15,787 nt of DNA, taken from positions 2,945-18,731 of the forward strand of contig DNDP01000071.1 of the NCBI GenBank assembly GCA_003484235.1, in the 5' to 3' direction. Numbering within the stretch: position 1 is the first letter of the stretch; each line of letters begins with the position of its first letter. Position numbers and translations under genes: made by a program. Below, piece by piece: positions 7,509 to 15,056 of this stretch. Below the pieces are notes generated by a model, which was not told the origin of the DNA, made no database searches, and saw only the letters and a program-made list of their open reading frames with translations. This DNA is from Verrucomicrobiales bacterium. Lineage in GTDB: Bacteria; Verrucomicrobiota; Verrucomicrobiia; Limisphaerales; RI-55.

Positions 7509-9222
7509 CCCCTTTGTTGAGGAGGTGGCCGAGCGATTCAACCGTGTCCGCCTCGCGGGCGGGCTTGTCCTTGCGCCAGCGCGAGATGCGCGGGAACCGG
7601 AGGGCCAAACCACTCCGGTGCCGGGAGGATTCCTGAACCCCTTCGAACGCCAGTTCGAAGACCAGCTCGGGCTTTACGGTCCGCACCGGGCCATGCCGGC
7701 CGGTGGTGTTGGCGCGGATCCAATGATCCACTGCCTGGATCTCGTCGGCCGACAGCCCCGAGTAGGCCTTGGCAAAGGAAACCAGTTCGTCGTCGCGCCA
7801 GATTCCGAAGGTGTAGTCGGTGAACAGGCCCGCGCGTTTGCCGTGGCCCGGTTGCGCGGCGATCATCACGGCGTCGATTGTGTGCGGGTCGACTTTCCAC
7901 TTCCACCAGGCGCCGCGTTCGCGCCCGACGCCATAGGGGGAATCGAGCCGCTTGAGCATCAGCCCCTCGGCGCCGCGGGCGCGGGCCTCTCTGCGGCGGT
8001 CGGCCAGGTCGGTCATGGAGCCTGCGTCGATTCGCGGCGAAAGCAGGATGGCGAACTGCGCCGGCTCCTCCGGGTTCAGCCCGGCCACCGCGAACAGTTC
8101 CCCTTGAATCTCTTCCCGCCCGCCCGGTTTGAGTGTTTTCCAGTTCGCTCGGGCGGAGTTGACGAGCCGGTCCAGCCGCTCACGACGGACCGACAATCGC
8201 TCGGTACGGATGTCCTCGCCCTCCTGTTCCAGGAGATCGTAGGCCATGAACACCACCGGCACCGTGCGGCGAACCTTGGCGGGAACCGCCTTCCGGCCGA
8301 GCCGCTTCTGCAGTTCGTTGAACGGGAGCGGCGTCCCGCCACGCCAGCCGAGCAGTTCGCCGTCGAGCACGGTGCCATCGGGCAGCGCGGCCGTCGCTTC
8401 GACGATCTCGGGATACCCCGGCGTGATGACCTCCTCGCCGCGCGACCACAGGATCGTCTGGCCGGCACGGCGGATCAGTTGCGCGCGAATGCCGTCCCAT
8501 TTCCACTCGGCCAGCCAGCCGGCGGAGTCGGTGATGGGGTCGGTGTTCTGCTCGATCGGCGAGGCGAGGTAAAATGGGTAGGGACGCGCGGGATCGCCGT
8601 TGCTGTCCGTGGCGACCAGCCGTTGAAAGTCGCCGGCCGTCGGTTGCCAGCTGCCCAGGAGCCGGTGCTCCATGACCGCCCGGTCCAGTCCCGCCACCGC
8701 GGCCAGGGCGCGCACCACGAGCGTCCGCGAAACGCCCAGCCGGAAACCGCCGGTCAGCAGTTTTAGAAACAGAAACCGCCCAGTCTGGTCGAGCGTGGCG
8801 AGCGTGGCGAACAGGGACGCGCGTTGTTCCGCTTCTGAAAGGTCGGCCAGTGGCTGCAGATGCCCGGTGACCAGCTCGCGGAACTCCGGTGCGGCCGGAA
8901 CGGCGGCCTCAGCCGCCACAGAGGCCGGATTGGGCGGATGAATCCGCCCCTCCAGCAGCAGCGCGATCGTCTCCGCCAGATCGCCGACCGCCTCGTAGCT
9001 TTCTTCGACCAGCCAAAACGGCAGGCCGCTCGCCTCCGCCGTCCACTCGCGGAGCCGGGTGCTCGTGACCGGCCGGCGCCCACGGCGCCCGAGGAGAAAG
9101 TGCAGCGCCCACGCTGCGTCGGCGGGCGGGGCATCGCGGAAGTATCGCTCCAGTGCCGCCAACTTTTCGGACGTGCGCGTCGTCCCATCCAGCTCGTGGA
9201 ACAGTTGGGCGAAGCGCTTCAC
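7489..9222 (-). CDS. ATP-dependent DNA ligase, exonuclease-associated (DNA damage response type)
   Basis: A 577-residue ATP-dependent DNA ligase that seals nicks through a ligase-AMP intermediate. The first ~215 residues are the helical N-terminal DNA-binding domain. The nucleotidyltransferase core has motif I EWKWDGIR with active-site K241, motif III DGELLG (287-292), motif IIIa FMAYDLLE, motif IV EGLMLK (419-424) and motif V WWKWK (439-443). The OB-fold ends in motif VI RFPRISRWRKDK (542-553). All six motifs are intact. This type is distinct from NAD-dependent LigA and is the one genetically linked to an MBL-fold exonuclease (the cisplatin-damage-response ligase group). The GTG start at 9222 is chosen because it overlaps the exonuclease stop as GTGA, a strong AGGGAGG lies about 6-12 nt upstream, and family homology (KRFAQLFHELD) begins there. 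An ATG-led extension to 9294 would run inside the upstream gene. Confidence 0.95.
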   Translation of the reverse strand: MKRFAQLFHELDGTTRTSEKLAALERYFRDAPPADAAWALHFLLGRRGRRPVTSTRLREWTAEASGLPFWLVEESYEAVGDLAETIALLLEGRIHPPNPASVAAEAAVPAAPEFRELVTGHLQPLADLSEAEQRASLFATLATLDQTGRFLFLKLLTGGFRLGVSRTLVVRALAAVAGLDRAVMEHRLLGSWQPTAGDFQRLVATDSNGDPARPYPFYLASPIEQNTDPITDSAGWLAEWKWDGIRAQLIRRAGQTILWSRGEEVITPGYPEIVEATAALPDGTVLDGELLGWRGGTPLPFNELQKRLGRKAVPAKVRRTVPVVFMAYDLLEQEGEDIRTERLSVRRERLDRLVNSARANWKTLKPGGREEIQGELFAVAGLNPEEPAQFAILLSPRIDAGSMTDLADRRREARARGAEGLMLKRLDSPYGVGRERGAWWKWKVDPHTIDAVMIAAQPGHGKRAGLFTDYTFGIWRDDELVSFAKAYSGLSADEIQAVDHWIRANTTGRHGPVRTVKPELVFELAFEGVQESSRHRSGLALRFPRISRWRKDKPAREADTVESLGHLLNKGVPTSVD

Positions 9223-10217
9223 TCCCGGTCCTCCCTCTCGCCGACGAACTGCGTTGCCAGCTCGTCCGCCTCGAGGCCGCGTTCGCGCAGCCAACGGACG
9301 AGCGGTTTGGTGTAACCGTGTGTCACCAGCACGCGCCCGGCGCCGGTGGCGGTGATCGCGTCATTCAATCCCGCCCAGTCCGCGTGGTCTGACATCACGA
9401 ACCCGCGGTCGGCCGCGCGCCAGCGGCGGGTTCCGCGCACGGCCATCCAGCCCGAGGCGAACGCGGTGGACACCTCCCCGGCCGCACGGACCAGTGCCGA
9501 GTCATCCGCCGCGGGCGGTGCGATCACCAACGCCCTGCCAGCCGTCGCGCGAAGGTTGTCCTTGGCGGCATTGTCCGTCGGCGGAAAACGGACACCTTCC
9601 GCCCCGTAATGCGGCAGCATCGCCGCGATGGCCGGGTGGACAAGAATGGGGCCAACGCTGCCGTCGAGCTGCGCGAGGATGCGCTGGGCCTTGCCGAGCG
9701 AGTAGGCGAAGACGATCGAGGTGCGGCCGGCTTGCTGGTTCGTCGACCACCATTCGTGCAGCTCGCGGATGACGGCGGCCGGCTCGGGCCAGCGATAGAT
9801 GGGCAGCCCAAAGGTGGATTCGGTCACGAAAGTGTCGCACTTCACCGGCTCGAAGGTCGCACAGGTCGGGTCGGGCTGGGTCTTGTAGTCGCCGCTCACG
9901 ACCCAGACTTCGCCGCGGTGCTCGACCCGGATCTGTGCGGCGCCGAGGAGATGACCCGCCGGATGAAACGAAACGGTCACACCGTCCATGACCCGCCGTT
10001 CGCCGTAGGAGATGCCCTCAATGGAGGTTTCCCGGCCGAGTCGTTCGCGCAGCACGCTGACGCCGGGAGCGGCACAGAGGTAGCGCTTTGAGCCGCCTCG
10101 CGCGTGGTCGGCGTGCGCATGCGTGATCAGCGCCCGCTCCACCGTCTTCCACGGATCGATGTGGAAATTCCCGGCCGCGCAGTGCAATCCGCGATCGGTC
10201 ACCTGAAGCAAACCCAT
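9219..10217 (-). CDS. MBL-fold ligase-associated DNA exonuclease
   Basis: A 332-residue metallo-beta-lactamase/beta-CASP-like nuclease of the ligase-associated DNA damage response exonuclease group, related to SNM1/Artemis and CPSF-73. The metal-binding motifs are all present: HAHADH at 33-38, the histidine in AGHLLGA (H89), GDYK at 109-112, TESTFG at 132-137, SDHADW at 276-281 and THGY at 299-302. Known members are manganese-dependent DNA nucleases in a cluster with an ATP-dependent ligase, an Lhr-core helicase and a phosphoesterase (MPE). Here the ligase gene follows with a 4-nt GTGA overlap, but the helicase and MPE are not in the window. The start at 10217 gives an N-terminus (LLQVTDRGLHC) typical of the family. 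A GAGGGG lies unusually close to this ATG and better suits an in-frame TTG two codons later. Confidence 0.93.
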   Translation of the reverse strand: MGLLQVTDRGLHCAAGNFHIDPWKTVERALITHAHADHARGGSKRYLCAAPGVSVLRERLGRETSIEGISYGERRVMDGVTVSFHPAGHLLGAAQIRVEHRGEVWVVSGDYKTQPDPTCATFEPVKCDTFVTESTFGLPIYRWPEPAAVIRELHEWWSTNQQAGRTSIVFAYSLGKAQRILAQLDGSVGPILVHPAIAAMLPHYGAEGVRFPPTDNAAKDNLRATAGRALVIAPPAADDSALVRAAGEVSTAFASGWMAVRGTRRWRAADRGFVMSDHADWAGLNDAITATGAGRVLVTHGYTKPLVRWLRERGLEADELATQFVGEREDRE

Positions 10218-10564
10218 GCCCCTCGATACCGGAGGAACCGCGCCAACGCAAAGCCGGAGCGGTCGGGGATTGTCCGATTACAGGCCGATCTTGTGCCCGG
10301 ACACCCACATTTCCGGCTGCCAGGGATTCAAACTTGAAGTGTGCCCGTGCACCTAGATGGCCAATGGCTTGTCCTGGGCGGTTTCCCTCAGTTTGCGAAC
10401 AGCACGGCAACTTTCTCCTCGTGGTCGCCCGTCGGTCAGGTCGAGTTCTGGTCAAGGATTCGACCAGCTCTCACGGTCAAGCAAACTGGATCGTCTCCTC
10501 CCATTCGAATGGCCCACCCAGACGCCGGATTGACGTGGCCGGTGGACATCTTAAGCTGCCGGTC
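10218..10564. other. Divergent intergenic region without a recognised gene
   Basis: About 347 bp separate the exonuclease start from the chosen start of the DUF1549/1553 gene. It should contain promoters for both directions, but I see no convincing -35/-10 pair. TTGACG at 10530-10535 lacks a -10 element at the right distance. An inverted repeat (CTGGTC and GACCAG arms with 8 nt between) lies at 10448-10467. No tRNA, small RNA or peptide could be supported. The reading frame of the DUF1549/1553 gene stays open upstream to a TTG at 10334, but that translation does not look like protein. Confidence 0.5.
10448..10467. repeat. Inverted repeat upstream of the DUF1549/1553 operon
   Basis: CTGGTC at 10448-10453 and GACCAG at 10462-10467 form a 6-bp stem with an 8-nt spacer. 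A wider, overlapping pair GGTCGA...TCGACC surrounds part of it. GGTCAAG also recurs about 30 bp downstream. The site lies about 100 bp before the DUF1549/1553 start and could be an operator, although short repeats of this size also occur by chance. Confidence 0.25.
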
Positions 10565-13375
10565 ATGTCCATGGCTGAGCAACCTCGCGGCGTCCTCCGT
10601 CTGTCGCCGGGCGGTTGGACCGTGTCGCGTTGCGGGACCTTCGCCGCCCTGAGCCTTTCACTGCTGGTCGCCTTGCCTGGTGGTGCCACCCCCGCCAACC
10701 GCGCCGCGTTGAGCGCCCACTACGACCGGTTTCTCGTCCAGGAACTCAAACAGTGCTCGACGTGTCATCGTCCTGGCGAGGTCAAGGATCCACAGACACT
10801 CGAGGAGTTTCCCCACAACCCGTTCGGGCACCGGCTCAAGCTGCTGGGCGATGAACTCAGGGCCGCCAATCGGCCCGCCGACCTTGAATCGCGGCTGATC
10901 CGAATTGCGGGCGAGGACGCCGACGGTGACGGCTTCGCCAACGAAATGGAACTGCTGCTCGGGCATGAACCCGGTCGCTCCGAAGACGTGCCGACGGCGG
11001 ATGAATTGGCGGATATTGACGGGCTTCGCAAGGAGTTTGAGGCGTTCCTGGCTTCATATCGCTGGAGGCCGTTCGACTCGGTCGAGCGCCCCAAGGTTCC
11101 GGATGCCCGCGATCCCGGCTGGGTGCGCAACCCCATCGACGCCTTCATTGCCGCCGGTCACGGGTCGCACGGTTTGAAACCCCGGGGCGAGGCGCCGCGC
11201 GAGGTGCTCTTGCGCCGCGTTTACGTGGACCTCATCGGTCTGCCGCCGACGCCCGAGGAACAGCTCGCATTTCTGGCCGACACCGGGCCGGATGCCTATG
11301 AACGGGTGGTCGAACGACTGCTGAACGACCCGCGTCACGGCGAGCGGTGGGGCCGGCACTGGATGGATGTCTGGCGTTACAGCGACTGGGCGGGCTGGAC
11401 CGATGGCAAACAGGTGCGCGACAGCCAGCGGCACATCTGGCGGTGGCGCGACTGGATCGTCGAATCACTTAACGAGGACAAGGGCTACGACCGCATGCTG
11501 CTCGAGATGCTGGCGGCGGACGAACTGGCGCCGCTCGACACCAACGCCCTGCGCGCGACGGGCTTCCTGGTGCGCAACTACAAGATGCTCAGCCGCGAGC
11601 AATGGATGGAGGACACCATCAAGCACACGTCGCAGGCGTTGCTGGGGGTCACGATCGGCTGCGCCAAGTGCCACGATCACATGACCGACCCGATTTCGCA
11701 GGCGGACTATTTCCGCATGCGGGCGATCTTCGATCCGCACCACGTCCGCACGGACCGCGTGCCGGGGGAGGTCGACCGCGACCGCGATGGTCTCGTACGC
11801 GCCTTCGACACGCTGACCAACAACCTCACGCCTTTGCTGGTGCGCGGTGACGAGCGCCATCCCGACACCAACCGCCTGATGTCGGCCGGCGTGCCCGCCG
11901 CACTGACCGGTGCGACCAGCCTCGCGAGAACCGGTGGCGCGCTTGAGGCCGCGCCAGTTAAGCTGCCGTACCTCGCGGCGCAGCCCGATCGCCGCGAGTT
12001 CGTCCGGCACGATGTCGTTGCCGACGCCGAACGCACGCTGGAACAGGCGAAGGAGACTTTGGCCGGGCTGGTGAAGGAGGAACAAGAGCCCAAGGCCGAC
12101 AAGGTCGCCGAACAGGAGCTTCTGGTGGTGGTGGCCGATGCGAAACTTGCCGCGCTGAGAGGGGTCTTGGCTGCGGAAATCTTGGAGGACTCCGGCCGCA
12201 AGGGTTCCGCGGACTGGACTTCGGCGGCGACGGCGGCCGAACGTCTGCAGCGGATCGCCGCCCGCGCCCAGACGAAGTTGGATCTTCATCGGGCGACCGT
12301 CGCCTTGGCGGCCGCGCAGGCCAAGGTGGACGAGGCCGGCGCCGCCGCGACCGGTGAGGCCGATGCAGACTCGCCCGAACGCAAGAAGGCGAAGGAGAAG
12401 CTCGAGAAGGCGGACAAGGAACTTGAATCCGCGCAGGGCAAACTGGCCGAGGCGGAGAAGGCGCTGGCATCGGCGGACGAGAAGCTTGATGCCGAACCGT
12501 CCACCGCCTACAAGCCGCGTGAGGTCCAGAGCTTCCCGGAGGAAAGCACCGGGCGGCGGCTGGCGTTTGCGCGTTGGATCACGGATCCGGCAAATCCGCT
12601 TGCGGCCCGGGTGGCGATGAACCACGTCTGGCTGCGTCATTTTGGGCGCGGGATCGTGCCAACGCCGACCGATTTCGGGCGGGGCGGCCGGCCCCCGTCG
12701 AATCCCGAGCTGCTCGACTGGCTGGCGGCGGAGTTCATGGCACGGGGCTGGAGCTTCAGGGAGATGCACCGGTTGCTGGTGACCAGCAGCACGTATCGGA
12801 TGGCGTCCACGCCGGATGAGGCGAACGCCGCGATCGATCCGGACAACGAATTCCTCTGGCGGATGAATTCCCGCCGGCTCGAGGCCGAAGCGGTGCGGGA
12901 CAGCCTGCTGTTTGCCGCCGGGGGGCTGGATTCCACGATGGGCGGTCCGGAGATCGATCACGAACTGGGTCTCGTCTCCAAGCGACGAAGCATTTATCTG
13001 CGGTTGGCCGCCGAGAAGGAAGTCGAGTTCTTGCGCATCTTTGACGGGCCGATGGTGACCGAATGCTACGAACGCCGGCCGAGCGTGATGCCGCAGCAGG
13101 CGCTCGCGCTGGCCAACAGCGAGCTCGCCCTGCGCGAGGCGACGACGCTGGCCGGGCAGCTGGCGGCATCCAGCGATGATGAGGAATCGTTCGTCACGCA
13201 GGCCTTCCGCCGGGTGCTGGCCCGCGCGCCCCAGGCGGAGGAAACGGAGCTTTGCCGCGAGTTTTTGGAGGCCCGTGAGCCGGATTCGGAGGCGTCCGCG
13301 GACGCACTGCAGCGTCGCCGCAGCCATCTCATTCTGGTTCTGTTCAACCACAACGATTTTGTGACTGTCCGATGA
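10565..13375 (+). CDS. DUF1549/DUF1553 secreted protein with two CxxCH motifs, EF-hand-like loop and coiled-coil insert
   Basis: A 936-residue exported protein from the ATG at 10565. A second ATG two codons later is equally possible, and neither has a clear Shine-Dalgarno. A Sec signal covers about 1-42. CSTCH at 64-68 is a haem site, followed by a DADGDGFANEME calcium-loop-like motif at 118-129 as in thrombospondin-3/dockerin-type repeats. DUF1549 spans about 188-400 (LLRRVYVDLIGLPPTPEE, RWGRHWMDVWRYSDW) and includes the second motif CAKCH at 366-370. Residues about 485-645 are Ala/Lys/Glu-rich with heptad-like spacing and predict a long coiled coil. DUF1553 follows at about 655-935 (RRLAFARWITDPANPLAARVAMN, RLEAEAVRDSLL, RRSIYLR, MPQQALALANS). 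The family is common in Planctomycetota and Verrucomicrobiota; its biochemical role is not established. The stop overlaps the start of the DUF1501 gene by ATGA. Confidence 0.95.
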   Translation: MSMAEQPRGVLRLSPGGWTVSRCGTFAALSLSLLVALPGGATPANRAALSAHYDRFLVQELKQCSTCHRPGEVKDPQTLEEFPHNPFGHRLKLLGDELRAANRPADLESRLIRIAGEDADGDGFANEMELLLGHEPGRSEDVPTADELADIDGLRKEFEAFLASYRWRPFDSVERPKVPDARDPGWVRNPIDAFIAAGHGSHGLKPRGEAPREVLLRRVYVDLIGLPPTPEEQLAFLADTGPDAYERVVERLLNDPRHGERWGRHWMDVWRYSDWAGWTDGKQVRDSQRHIWRWRDWIVESLNEDKGYDRMLLEMLAADELAPLDTNALRATGFLVRNYKMLSREQWMEDTIKHTSQALLGVTIGCAKCHDHMTDPISQADYFRMRAIFDPHHVRTDRVPGEVDRDRDGLVRAFDTLTNNLTPLLVRGDERHPDTNRLMSAGVPAALTGATSLARTGGALEAAPVKLPYLAAQPDRREFVRHDVVADAERTLEQAKETLAGLVKEEQEPKADKVAEQELLVVVADAKLAALRGVLAAEILEDSGRKGSADWTSAATAAERLQRIAARAQTKLDLHRATVALAAAQAKVDEAGAAATGEADADSPERKKAKEKLEKADKELESAQGKLAEAEKALASADEKLDAEPSTAYKPREVQSFPEESTGRRLAFARWITDPANPLAARVAMNHVWLRHFGRGIVPTPTDFGRGGRPPSNPELLDWLAAEFMARGWSFREMHRLLVTSSTYRMASTPDEANAAIDPDNEFLWRMNSRRLEAEAVRDSLLFAAGGLDSTMGGPEIDHELGLVSKRRSIYLRLAAEKEVEFLRIFDGPMVTECYERRPSVMPQQALALANSELALREATTLAGQLAASSDDEESFVTQAFRRVLARAPQAEETELCREFLEAREPDSEASADALQRRRSHLILVLFNHNDFVTVR

Positions 13376-14850
13376 ACCCGCCCGATCCTTCCCACCGCTG
13401 CCCCGGTATTTCGCGGCGTTCCTTTCTCGCCGACACGGGCATGGGCTTCACCGGGCTGGCGCTGGGGGCAATGCTCTTTCGCGACGGCGTCGCCCGCGCC
13501 GAGCCGCACGGCCAACCTTGGCAGCCGCCGACGGGTGAGCCGCACTTCACCCCGCGCGCGAAGTCGGTGATCTGGATCTTCCTTTGCGGCGGCGTCAGCC
13601 ATCTCGAAAGCTTTGACGTGAAGCCCGAACTCAACCGGCATGCCGGCAAGTCGATCGAGGACACCCCTTACGCCGCGGTCCTCGCCACCGAGGGGAAGGA
13701 CGTGATCGGCGCGAATCCCAAGCACGGCAACCGCAAGACGATCATGCCGCTGCAGACCGGCTACCAGACCTACGGCGAATGCGGGCTCGTGGTGGGCGAC
13801 TGGTTCCGGCACGTCGGTCAATGCGCCGACGATCTCGCCGTCGTGCGGTCTCTGTGGACGATTCACAACGATCACGGGGCGCAGCTCACCTGGCAGACCG
13901 GCCGGCATCCACGCGAGCTGAGTCATCCGACGCTTGGTTCGTGGGTCTCGTACGGCCTCGGCTCGGTTAACGAAAACCTGCCCGAGTACGTCGTGCTCGG
14001 CGTGCCGACGGGCGACTGCTGCGGCGGCAACTTCACGTACGGCGCAGCCTATCTCGGCCCCGAACATGGCGGTGTGCGGCTGAACACCGATCCGAAAAAG
14101 CCGCTGCCGTTCATCTCCCCGCCGGCGAACTCCATCACCCGCGAGGAACAGCTCGGAAACCTGACGCTGCTTGGCCGGTTGAACCACCTTGCCGGCATCG
14201 ATTATCCCGACGACCAGGAACTGCGCGCCCGGATCAAGTCCTATGAGCTGGCGTTCCAGATGCAGTCGAGCGTTCCGGAGACGCTGGAACTGCAGCGCGA
14301 GCCCGAGCACATCCGCAACCTCTACGGGCTGGATCAAAAGGAAACCAGGACGTTTGGCGAACAGTGTCTGGTGGCCCGGCGGCTCGTCGAGCGGGGCGTG
14401 CGGTTTGTGCAGATTTTCCACGGCGGAGGCGGTGGCGGCGCGTGGGATGCCCACTCGGAGATCAAGTCCAACCACACCTCGCTCGCGGCGCAGGTGGACA
14501 AGCCCATTGCCGGCCTGCTGAAGGACCTCAAGCAGCGCGGCCTGCTGGATGATACCCTGGTGGTGTTCGGCACCGAGTTTGGCCGGTCACCGGGTGCGGA
14601 AGGCACGGGGCGTGACCATCATCCGCAGGCGTTCTGCGCGTGGCTCGCCGGTGGCGGCGTGAAGGGCGGCGTGCAGTACGGGCAGACCGACGAGCTGGGA
14701 TTTCACGCAGCCGACAACCGGCGCTATGTGACCGACATTCACGCGACGGTGCTGCAGCAGCTCGGTCTGGATTCCCGCCGGCTCGAGATCCCCGGCCGCA
14801 AGCGGCTGGACATGGATCACGGGCAGGTGATCCGGGAGATTCTGGGGTGA
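13372..14850 (+). CDS. DUF1501 family Tat-exported protein
   Basis: A 492-residue DUF1501 protein, a family with a sulfatase/alkaline-phosphatase-like fold that almost always follows a DUF1549/1553 gene. The twin-arginine signal is SRRSFLADTGMG at 14-25, with a hydrophobic stretch ending near ARA at 41-43. Family motifs seen are CGGVSHLESFDVKPELN (72-88), HNDHGAQLTWQTGRHP, YPDDQELRARIKSYELAFQMQ, the GGGGGGAWDAHSEIKSNH region, FGTEFGRSP followed by GRDHHPQAF, and the C-terminal DIHATVLQQLGLD. These histidine and aspartate clusters fit a metal-dependent hydrolase core, but no substrate is known. The ATG is embedded in the preceding stop (ATGA), and the stop overlaps the next small gene by GTGA, so all three are probably translationally coupled. 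Confidence 0.95.
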   Translation: MNPPDPSHRCPGISRRSFLADTGMGFTGLALGAMLFRDGVARAEPHGQPWQPPTGEPHFTPRAKSVIWIFLCGGVSHLESFDVKPELNRHAGKSIEDTPYAAVLATEGKDVIGANPKHGNRKTIMPLQTGYQTYGECGLVVGDWFRHVGQCADDLAVVRSLWTIHNDHGAQLTWQTGRHPRELSHPTLGSWVSYGLGSVNENLPEYVVLGVPTGDCCGGNFTYGAAYLGPEHGGVRLNTDPKKPLPFISPPANSITREEQLGNLTLLGRLNHLAGIDYPDDQELRARIKSYELAFQMQSSVPETLELQREPEHIRNLYGLDQKETRTFGEQCLVARRLVERGVRFVQIFHGGGGGGAWDAHSEIKSNHTSLAAQVDKPIAGLLKDLKQRGLLDDTLVVFGTEFGRSPGAEGTGRDHHPQAFCAWLAGGGVKGGVQYGQTDELGFHAADNRRYVTDIHATVLQQLGLDSRRLEIPGRKRLDMDHGQVIREILG

Positions 14851-15038
14851 AGCTCTACCGTCCCCCTCGCTGTCCCGACTGCGGCTCGACAAAGGTGGGA
14901 GCCTTTTGGTCCGTCGCGAACCTGATCCGTACGGTTGCTGCGCTGCTGCTTGCGATGGTTTTTGTCGATGCGGTGCCGCTGCGGTGGCGCTGCCGGAATT
15001 GCCGCCGGGTATTCAGGGACGTTTCGTGGGCGGCTTGA
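14847..15038 (+). CDS. 63-aa membrane protein with split zinc-ribbon knuckles
   Basis: A small gene read from a GTG at 14847 that overlaps the DUF1501 stop by GTGA, with GGGAGAT about 7 nt upstream as ribosome-binding site. The 63-residue product begins KLYRPPRCPDCGSTKVG, has a hydrophobic segment at about residues 20-43 (TVAALLLAMVFVDAV) and ends WRCRNCRRVFRDVSWAA. C9/C12 and C49/C52 form two CxxC knuckles typical of a zinc ribbon (compare the CPxCG...CxxC pattern), with a likely transmembrane helix or hairpin between them. The close overlap suggests it belongs to the DUF1549/1553-DUF1501 operon, perhaps as a membrane accessory. I do not recognise a named family, and the function is unknown. 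Confidence 0.75.
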   Translation: MKLYRPPRCPDCGSTKVGAFWSVANLIRTVAALLLAMVFVDAVPLRWRCRNCRRVFRDVSWAA

Positions 15039-15056
15039 GGCAGATTTGACCGCCGG

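Noticed and set aside
9223..9294. ATG-led N-terminal extension of the ligase
   Set aside because: It lies inside the exonuclease gene and encodes an Arg-rich tail. The GTG at 9222 has a strong ribosome-binding site and the GTGA overlap.
10310..10345. tRNA T-arm-like sequence (GTTTGAATCCC on the minus strand)
   Set aside because: The flanking bases do not form the T stem, and no anticodon arm or acceptor stem could be matched.
10334..10564. N-terminal extension of the DUF1549/1553 gene from a TTG at 10334
   Set aside because: The extra 77 residues have no signal peptide or conserved pattern, whereas a proper Sec signal starts just after the ATG at 10565.
11465..13351. Long minus-strand open frame (628 codons) antisense to the DUF1549/1553 gene
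   Set aside because: Its translation is Arg/Gly/His/Gln-rich with no family pattern. It mirrors the high-GC third-position bias of the real gene on the plus strand, which has haem motifs and domains.
13066..14475. Long minus-strand open frame antisense to the DUF1501 gene
   Set aside because: Overlaps two well-supported plus-strand genes and shows no recognisable motif; it is a codon-bias shadow.
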